DNA from: Pirellulales bacterium | GTDB lineage: Bacteria; Planctomycetota; Planctomycetia; Pirellulales; Thermoguttaceae | Assembly: GCA_030617125.1 (NCBI GenBank) | Contig: JAUWWA010000088.1 | Span: 1 to 6,979 of the forward strand | Direction of reading: 5' to 3' | Length of the DNA: 6,979 bases | Part shown: positions 1 to 4,076 of the stretch, piece after piece | Numbering within the stretch: the first letter of the stretch is position 1 | Layout: each line of letters starts with the position of its first letter | Notes under the pieces: generated by a model | What the model saw: only the letters and a program-made list of their open reading frames with translations | What the model was told of the DNA's origin: nothing | Databases searched by the model: none | Made by a program: the position numbers and the translations under genes

Positions 1-1
1 C

Positions 2-337
2 TGCGCGCTGGCGATCACGGGGTTGTGGCCGACACGCCCGCGGCCTTCCCCCACGCCACCCGGCGCCGTGTCGGGAGGCGTTGAGGTGAATTTCATTTCA
101 GAACCCTTTGAGGCGACGATCTATCTCGACGGCGAGCAACTACTGGATCGCAACGGAGCCCCGCATAAGACGCCGTGCACGGTCGTGGATCTGCCGCCGG
201 AGGTCTATCGCGTGGTGCTCAAACACGACGGATACCCCGACCTCGATGCCGGAGAATTCGACTTTGCCGAAACACGGGAAATCGAAGTTTCTTGGAAGCC
301 CTGGCGGTATCACGGCCAAGGCGCGACTCCGCGGTAG
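2..337 (+). CDS. PEGA-domain protein, 3' part only
   Basis: The frame is open from the first bases of the window, so the gene starts upstream and only about 111 C-terminal residues are seen. The first visible residues (CALAITGLW) could be the end of a transmembrane segment. A Pro/Arg/Thr-rich linker follows, then a PEGA-like beta domain: VNFISEPFEATIYLDGEQL, a TPCTVVDLPP turn, and VVLKHDGYPD. That order (P.eA.iylDG, TP..v.dLp, v.l...GY) is the usual PEGA signature. PEGA domains are small surface or periplasmic beta modules, in planctomycetes often at the C-terminus of membrane-anchored proteins including Ser/Thr kinases. The N-terminal part that would fix the function is outside the window. 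A TTG at 23 exists but has no reason to be the start. The gene converges on the next gene, with 60 bp between stops and no clear terminator. The PEGA call is fairly sure; the role is unknown. Confidence 0.75.
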   Translation, partial: CALAITGLWPTRPRPSPTPPGAVSGGVEVNFISEPFEATIYLDGEQLLDRNGAPHKTPCTVVDLPPEVYRVVLKHDGYPDLDAGEFDFAETREIEVSWKPWRYHGQGATPR

Positions 338-397
338 GCAACAGGACCAAACTTTCGCGACCACCGCTTGAAAGATCGACCGGGATGGCGCAGCGCG

Positions 398-715
398 TTA
401 GATCTCGAAGCACTGTTCGAACCGCGCGACGACATCGCTTTGGGGCGTGTCTTCATAGATCGGCCACCAGATGCCTGCTTGGCTGCAGAACGCCACGGGC
501 TTGCGGTCCGGATCGATTTCGATGTGGGTGTCGACGCATTCGCGCCACTCGGCGAACTCCTCGGGCGTAAGCACCCGAACGCAGTGTTCCATGCCGTCCA
601 AGCCGCCGCGCACTTTGATCCATTCCCCTTCCACGTCGTGACCTTCCTGGTGCAACCTGGTGTTGAATTCCTCGGCCACCTGGTTCAGCAGCGCCTCGAC
701 CTGATAGTAGTCCAC
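398..715 (-). CDS. Small acidic protein of unknown function (105 aa)
   Basis: I do not recognise the family. The protein is soluble-looking and strongly acidic (about 23 Asp/Glu against 8 Lys/Arg). It has no signal peptide or membrane segment, a WWPIYED stretch near the C-terminus and four scattered cysteines (45, 60, 77, 102). The N-terminal 25 residues look like an amphipathic helix (DYYQVEALLNQVAEEFNTRL). I chose the GTG at 715 because GGAGGAGG lies 6 nt upstream. The frame is open to an ATG at 793, but that codon touches the -10 box of a good promoter (793-821), so it is probably untranslated; an ATG at 736 is a weaker alternative. The gene lies on the same strand as efp and epmA, 162 bp after epmA, but its own promoter suggests independent expression. 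Whether it has anything to do with EF-P is unknown. Confidence 0.75.
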   Translation of the reverse strand: MDYYQVEALLNQVAEEFNTRLHQEGHDVEGEWIKVRGGLDGMEHCVRVLTPEEFAEWRECVDTHIEIDPDRKPVAFCSQAGIWWPIYEDTPQSDVVARFEQCFEI

Positions 716-721
716 GGCCAG

Positions 722-729
722 CCTCCTCC
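722..729 (-). promoter_or_regulatory. Shine-Dalgarno GGAGGAGG setting the GTG start at 715
   Basis: Read on the minus strand, GGAGGAGG is followed by 6 nt (CTGGCC) and then GTG. This is the strongest ribosome-binding site in the window. It favours GTG-715 over the in-frame ATG codons at 736 and 793. Confidence 0.75.
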
Positions 730-792
730 GGACCATGTCGGGCCGGTTCCTTTCCTTTGCCTTACACTGTTCTTGAAGCCGCGAGTCCCCCA

Positions 793-821
793 ATTTTACT
801 GGGAAGTCGGCGATCGGTCAA
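793..821 (-). promoter_or_regulatory. Sigma70-like promoter for the 105-aa protein gene
   Basis: On the minus strand, TTGACC (821-816) and TAAAAT (798-793) are separated by exactly 17 nt. Each hexamer matches 5 of 6 consensus bases. Predicted transcription starts near 786, giving a leader of about 70 nt to the GTG at 715. It lies downstream of the epmA stop, so the small gene need not be co-transcribed with efp-epmA. Promoter rules in planctomycetes are less well known than in E. coli, so this is a prediction. Confidence 0.6.
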
Positions 822-877
822 GTATAGGCCGGCAGTGCCCGGGCGGCCGACCACCGCAAAGCAGCTTCCCGGGTGCT

Positions 878-1870
878 CTATGCCCGATCGAAGGGAAACG
901 CGATCACTTCGGCGATGCTATTGGCCCCGGCGGCGAGCATCACCAGGCGGTCGAAGCCCAGCGCCACGCCGGCCGCGGCCGGCAGCCCCGCCTCCATGGC
1001 CGCAAGCAGCCGGCTCGATTCGTCCAGCGCCGGCGTGCCCTCGGCGCGGCGCTGGACGTTGGCCCGCTCGTTGCGATGCCGCAACTCGGCCGCGTCGAGC
1101 AACTCGTGGTAGCCACCGGCCAACTCAACGCCGGAATCGAACAACTCGAACCGCTCGGCCACCGGCGGATCGCCGTCGCGCACCCGCGCCAGCGCCGCCT
1201 GAGTGGCCGGATAGTCGTACAACAGCACCGGACGCTCCCGCCCAAGGTGCGGCCGGACACGCTCCACCAGCAGCCAGTCGAGCCAGCCGTCGCGGTCGTC
1301 TGCCGAAAGGCCCTCCGGCGGCACGACGCCGAGTTCCCCCGCGGCCGAGGCGAGCGCCTCGATCGGCGCGGTGTGCGGATCGACGCCGACGTGCCGCCGA
1401 AACGCCTCGGCGTAGCTGACCCGCTCGGCCGGGCCGCGCCCAAGCGTCGCTTCGCACAAGTCGGTGGTCCGTTGCATGGCGGCGAGCATGTCGTCGCCGG
1501 TGCGGTACCACTCGACGATGGTGAACTCGCCGTTGTGCAGCGATCCGGACTCACCTTGCCGAAACGCCCGGGTGATCTGGTAGATCGCCTCGGCGCCGGC
1601 ATGCTGATCCTCGGCGCCGGCGGCCAGGAGGCGCTTCATATGGAACTCAGGCGAAGTCTGCAGCCAGAGTTGTCGTGGCGATTCGCCCGAGGGGCCCGGC
1701 ACGGCGATCGAAAACGGATCGAGGTGACGATCAACAACCGTATCGGCCGAGAGGATCGGCGTTTCAACCTCCAGGAATCCGCGCTCACGGAAAAACTCCC
1801 GCACCCGGTGCAGCAATTCGGCCCGCAGCCGCAGATTTTCCCAACTCGCCGTCGGGCGGAAGTCGTCCAT
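878..1870 (-). CDS. epmA: EF-P--(R)-beta-lysine ligase EpmA (330 aa)
   Basis: This is a lysyl-tRNA synthetase paralogue (GenX/PoxA/YjeA) that activates (R)-beta-lysine with ATP and joins it to Lys34 of EF-P. It consists of the class II catalytic core only, without the N-terminal anticodon-binding domain, as in the family (E. coli 325 aa). Visible landmarks are motif 1 (FLEVETPILSADTVVDRHLDPF), TSPEFHMKRLL, motif 2 (ITRAFRQGESG..HNGEFTIVEWYR), VAERFELF..GVELAGGYHEL and motif 3 (GVALGFDRLVML..AEVIAFPFDRA). The alanine in GVALG is the residue that in E. coli (Ala298) is linked to beta-lysine rather than alpha-lysine use. A 7-residue expansion (AGAEDQH repeated as AGAEA) precedes motif 2 and comes from a 21-bp duplication. 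I chose ATG-1870 because its length to motif 1 fits E. coli; ATG-1930 would add 20 residues, and neither has a Shine-Dalgarno. The gene lies downstream of efp on the same strand, probably in one operon. Confidence 0.93.
   Translation of the reverse strand: MDDFRPTASWENLRLRAELLHRVREFFRERGFLEVETPILSADTVVDRHLDPFSIAVPGPSGESPRQLWLQTSPEFHMKRLLAAGAEDQHAGAEAIYQITRAFRQGESGSLHNGEFTIVEWYRTGDDMLAAMQRTTDLCEATLGRGPAERVSYAEAFRRHVGVDPHTAPIEALASAAGELGVVPPEGLSADDRDGWLDWLLVERVRPHLGRERPVLLYDYPATQAALARVRDGDPPVAERFELFDSGVELAGGYHELLDAAELRHRNERANVQRRAEGTPALDESSRLLAAMEAGLPAAAGVALGFDRLVMLAAGANSIAEVIAFPFDRA
1588..1621 (-). repeat. In-frame 21-bp-period duplication within epmA
   Basis: The 13-mer CCTCGGCGCCGGC occurs at 1588-1600 and again at 1609-1621, offset by 21 bp, which is exactly seven codons. 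In the protein this gives AGAE-DQH-AGAE just before class II motif 2. E. coli EpmA has 15 residues between MKRLL and the end of its SFR motif, while this protein has 22, so the duplication accounts for the whole length difference there. Confidence 0.8.
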
Positions 1871-1943
1871 CCGGTTCGGATCACGGGGCGAGTCTTCGAG
1901 CCGATCGACGAAATTGGCTGAGCGTCTCATCGATTTGATTCAC

Positions 1944-1958
1944 GAATCCCCAATCCCC
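1944..1958. repeat. Two AATCCCC units at the efp-epmA junction
   Basis: GAATCCCC plus AATCCCC, followed by TA, lie in the short gap between efp and epmA. They are the same unit type as the long array at 6721-6791. The last C is the first base of CTA, the reverse complement of the efp TAG stop, so the efp stop codon is part of the repeat. Read on the coding strand the sequence is TAGGGGATTGGGGATTC. Confidence 0.75.
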
Positions 1959-2527
1959 TATTCCTTCACGCGCTCGACGTATGCGCCGGTGCGCGTGTCG
2001 ATCTTGATGAGTTCGCCCATGTCAACAAACGAGGGGCAGTCGAACTCGGCGCCTGTCTCGACCTTGCAGGGCTTGGTAACGTTGGTGGCGGTGTTGCCCT
2101 TCGTGCCCGGCTCGCAGTATTCGACCTTGAGCACGACGTGGTTCGGCGGCGTCAGGCCGATCGGGTTGTTGTTGAACAACAACATGCTGCAAACCGTGCC
2201 TTCCTTGAGGTACTTCCAGGCGTCGTCGACCTGTTCCCGGCTCAGTTCGTGTTGCTCGTAGGTCTGGTTGTCCATGAAGACGAAGATATCGGCCTGGCGG
2301 TAGAGGAATTGGGCCTCGATCTCCTCGATGTCGGCGGCCTCGATGGAATCGCCGCTCTTGTAGGTCCGGTCGAGGACGGTGCCGCGCACGAGGTTTCGCA
2401 GCTTGCACTTATAGAGGGCCTGCCCCTTGCCCGGCTTGACGAAGTTGCTCTCGATCATCAAGTACGGATCGCCGTCGAGTTGGACCTTCAGTCCTTTTCG
2501 GAAGTCGCTGGTGTTGTAGTCGGCCAC
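1958..2527 (-). CDS. efp: Translation elongation factor P (189 aa)
   Basis: EF-P enters the ribosomal E site and promotes peptide-bond formation on ribosomes stalled at consecutive prolines. The sequence is a full-length match to the family: domain I (about residues 1-65) with SDFRKGLKV and the loop FVKPGKGQ, domain II (about 66-127), and domain III ending IKIDTRTGAYVERVKE. With the GTG start at 2527 the loop lysine of PGKGQ is exactly residue 34, the lysine modified in E. coli. That numbering, plus GGGAA 7 nt upstream, decides the start. The frame stays open to ATG-2605, but the extra 26 residues have no counterpart in EF-P and would run into epmB. The gene is divergent from epmB across 56 bp, and epmA follows on the same strand. 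The protein ends one residue (Glu) beyond the E. coli RVK end, at a stop codon shared with a repeat unit. No clear promoter for efp was found. Confidence 0.97.
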   Translation of the reverse strand: MADYNTSDFRKGLKVQLDGDPYLMIESNFVKPGKGQALYKCKLRNLVRGTVLDRTYKSGDSIEAADIEEIEAQFLYRQADIFVFMDNQTYEQHELSREQVDDAWKYLKEGTVCSMLLFNNNPIGLTPPNHVVLKVEYCEPGTKGNTATNVTKPCKVETGAEFDCPSFVDMGELIKIDTRTGAYVERVKE

Positions 2528-2566
2528 GATGGTGTTCCCGTTTCGCTTTTTGGCGTGGTCAAGTTG

Positions 2567-2575
2567 TGGTACGAT
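2567..2575 (+). promoter_or_regulatory. Possible extended -10 promoter for epmB
   Basis: TGGTACGAT fits the extended -10 pattern TGn plus a 4/6 TATAAT match. There is no good -35 box at 17 nt. Transcription would start around 2582, almost on the ATG at 2584, implying a leaderless or nearly leaderless message. This agrees with the absence of a Shine-Dalgarno before that ATG. It is a weak prediction. Confidence 0.3.
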
Positions 2576-2583
2576 TTGCCGCC

Positions 2584-3681
2584 ATGGCAAGTGTAGCTTT
2601 CTCACGTTCGGCGCCCGCCATGGCGGACTGGCGGGCGGTGCTGGCCGACGCGGTCCGCGATGCGGCCGAATTGTGTCGGCTGTTGGGGCTGGACCCCTCG
2701 GTCGCTGCCGCCGCCCAGGACGCCGAAGCCTGCTTCCCGCTGCTGGCGCCTCGCACGCTGCTGGGGCGCATCCGCCGGGGCGACCCGGAAGACCCGCTGC
2801 TGCTGCAAGTTTTGCCCAGGCCGGCCGAACTGGCCGACGTGCCCGGCTTCCGGAGCGATCCGCTGGGCGAGGCCGCCGCGACGATCTGCCCCGGCTTGCT
2901 GCAAAAATACCGGGGCCGAGCCCTCATGGTAACAACCGCCGCGTGTGCCGTCCATTGCCGATATTGCTTCCGGCGGCACTTGATCGGCCAGGCAGGCAAC
3001 TTAACCATTGGGGGCAAACCGAAGCGGCGCCCCGGTGGAGCGGACCTGGGGCTTCCCTGCCCTCAGCCGCCAGCCACCCGAGGCCCAAAGGTGGAGGATT
3101 GGGAACTGGCACTGCGGCGGATTGCCGACGACACGTCGATCCGGGAGGTGATCCTCAGCGGTGGCGATCCGCTGGCTATCGAGGACGCCCAGCTTGCCCA
3201 GCTTGCCGAACGACTGGCCGAAATCCCCCATCTTCGCCGACTACGCGTCCACACACGGCTCCCGGTGATGATCCCCCAGCGGGTGACCGACGAGCTGCTC
3301 TCATGGCTTCGCGGCACGCGGCTGACGCCGGTCATGGTGGTGCAGGTGAACCATCCGGCCGAGATCGACACCGCCGTGGCCGGCGCCCTGGGCCGGCTCG
3401 TCGACGCCGGTGTGCCCGTGCTCAACCAGGCCGTGCTGCTACGCGGGGTCAATGACGACGCCGAGGTGCTGGCCGAATTGTGCGAGCGGCTGATCGATAT
3501 CCGGGCAATGCCGTACTACCTACCCCAGTTGGATCCGGTAGCCGGCGGGGCGCATTTTGAAGTGCCCGAGGCCGCCGGCGTGCGGCTAATCGGCGAGTTG
3601 CGGCGTCGGCTTCCCGGCTACGCCGTTGTGCGCTATGTCCGCGAGACGGCCGCCGAGGCAAGCAAGGAAGTTCTGGCATGA
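2584..3681 (+). CDS. epmB: EF-P (R)-beta-lysine-forming aminomutase EpmB (365 aa)
   Basis: This is a radical-SAM, PLP-dependent lysine 2,3-aminomutase (YjeK) that makes (R)-beta-lysine for EF-P modification. Residues 121-132 read CAVHCRYCFRRH, whose cysteines 121, 125 and 128 form the CxxxCxxC 4Fe-4S site. LSGGDPL (192-197 region) is the SAM-binding glycine motif, followed by HTRLPVMIPQRV, VQVNHPAEID, LLRGVNDD and MPYYLPQLDPV.G.AHF. Lys361 in EASKEVLA aligns with the C-terminal PLP lysine; the E. coli GGEPSK context is AAEASK here. The start ATG-2584 fits E. coli length and has no Shine-Dalgarno; GTG-2566 and ATG-2620 are alternatives. Between the iron-sulfur motif and the next helix (VEDWELALRRIA) there are 39 residues where E. 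coli has 11, a Gly/Pro/Arg-rich in-frame insertion. Apart from that, length matches the family (342 aa in E. coli). The gene is divergent from efp, the same arrangement as in E. coli. Confidence 0.93.
   Translation: MASVAFSRSAPAMADWRAVLADAVRDAAELCRLLGLDPSVAAAAQDAEACFPLLAPRTLLGRIRRGDPEDPLLLQVLPRPAELADVPGFRSDPLGEAAATICPGLLQKYRGRALMVTTAACAVHCRYCFRRHLIGQAGNLTIGGKPKRRPGGADLGLPCPQPPATRGPKVEDWELALRRIADDTSIREVILSGGDPLAIEDAQLAQLAERLAEIPHLRRLRVHTRLPVMIPQRVTDELLSWLRGTRLTPVMVVQVNHPAEIDTAVAGALGRLVDAGVPVLNQAVLLRGVNDDAEVLAELCERLIDIRAMPYYLPQLDPVAGGAHFEVPEAAGVRLIGELRRRLPGYAVVRYVRETAAEASKEVLA
3034..3078 (+). repeat. Hairpin inside the epmB insertion
   Basis: An imperfect palindrome lies in the extra linker of epmB. 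GGTGG (3034-3038), CGG and GGGC pair in order with GCCC, CCG and CCACC (3074-3078) around a TTCCCT loop, with small internal loops. The encoded stretch (PGGADLGLPCPQPPAT) is low-complexity and absent from E. coli EpmB. A small mobile or REP-type palindrome inserted in frame is the likeliest reading, but this is inference. Confidence 0.5.
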
Positions 3682-3698
3682 TGCGTCCTTTAAGAGAT

Positions 3699-3753
3699 GT
3701 AACACAGGCTTCCAGCCGTTGACTGGGCAACTCAGGCAAGATGCCTGTGTTAC
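3699..3753. repeat. Composite inverted repeat after epmB (GTAACACAGGC / GCCTGTGTTAC)
   Basis: A perfect 11-bp inverted repeat, GTAACACAGGC (3699-3709) and GCCTGTGTTAC (3743-3753), encloses 33 nt. Each arm also takes part in a tight local hairpin: GGCT-TCC-AGCC (3707-3717) and CAGGCA-AGA-TGCCTG (3733-3747). It begins 17 bp after the epmB stop. It could end or protect the epmB transcript, though there is no T-run after it. I believe hairpins of this type are dispersed in planctomycete spacers; that is not checked. Confidence 0.7.
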
Positions 3754-3793
3754 GCAATTGACCCAAATGCGAATCTAATGCGTGGTTGACACC

Positions 3794-3804
3794 GGCTGCA
3801 AGCC
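3794..3804. repeat. Small hairpin GGCT-GCA-AGCC
   Basis: An 11-nt hairpin with a 4-bp stem and 3-nt loop, the same design as GGCT-TCC-AGCC at 3707-3717. It sits between ACC and ACC and is probably a remnant of the same family of spacer repeats. Confidence 0.4.
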
Positions 3805-3805
3805 A

Positions 3806-3824
3806 CCCTCACCCCCAACCTCTC
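3806..3824. repeat. CCCTCACCCCCAACCTCTC motif
   Basis: A C-rich 19-mer of the CCCTCACCCC(C)AACC(C)TCTC type that I recall as a common dispersed intergenic motif in many bacterial genomes. Only one copy is in this window, so its repeat nature is recalled, not shown here. Confidence 0.35.
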
Positions 3825-3873
3825 GCTTAGGGACAGGTGGTCTTACGGCCTTGCGATCGCCGCTCTATTGCGG

Positions 3874-3902
3874 TTGATCCGCCGGGCGGTCGGTCCTATA
3901 AT
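3874..3902 (+). promoter_or_regulatory. Sigma70-like promoter upstream of the lptD-like gene
   Basis: TTGATC (3874-3879, 4/6) and a perfect TATAAT (3897-3902) are separated by exactly 17 nt. Predicted transcription starts near 3909, giving a leader of about 168 nt before the TTG at 4077. The leader contains the REP-like inverted repeat at 3957-4037. This is the best promoter match on the plus strand of the window. Confidence 0.65.
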
Positions 3903-3956
3903 CCGCCCCGCCTGAAATGGGGCACTTTTCGCAGACTATTCTCAATTCCCCAGAGC

Positions 3957-4037
3957 AAAGGGGACATGCTACTTTTTCGCGACCGCACGTAGGCGTACTG
4001 CACAGATTGGCGGGCGAAAAGGCAGCACGTTCCCTTT
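3957..4037. repeat. REP-like element with 24-bp imperfect terminal inverted repeats
   Basis: The left arm (3957-3980) starts AAAGGGGACATGCTAC and ends TTTTTCGC. The right arm (4014-4037) is GCGAAAAGGCAGCACG followed by TTCCCTTT. The arms match at 20 of 24 positions in inverted orientation, around a 33-nt centre. The right arm runs into a T5 tract, so the folded leader RNA could resemble a terminator or attenuator. The form resembles REP or MITE elements mobilised by REP-associated (Y1) transposases, but no transposase is in the window. A similar decayed sequence, AAATGGGGCACTTTTCGC, lies just upstream at 3915-3932. Confidence 0.6.
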
Positions 4038-4076
4038 TTCAAGGATGCGACGCTGCTGATACTACCTCGTGAGAGA

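Noticed and set aside
827..848. GGCCG...CGGCC palindrome after epmA as a terminator
   Set aside because: The stem is only about 5 bp and there is no T-run on the minus strand after it; not enough to call a terminator.
368..1921. 517-codon plus-strand open frame opposite the 105-aa gene and epmA
   Set aside because: It is the antisense shadow of clearly recognisable epmA in GC-rich DNA; its residues show no family features and it spans two real genes and a promoter.
1958..2605. EF-P starting at ATG-2605 (215 aa)
   Set aside because: The additional 26 residues have no EF-P counterpart and overlap the epmB start; GTG-2527 places the modified lysine exactly at position 34.
2529..3455. Alternative plus-strand frame overlapping epmB
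   Set aside because: Arg/Pro/Gly-rich shadow; the epmB frame holds all radical-SAM and PLP motifs.
3699..3753. Intrinsic terminator of epmB
   Set aside because: The hairpin has a 33-nt loop and no following T-tract, so it is listed as a repeat rather than as a terminator.
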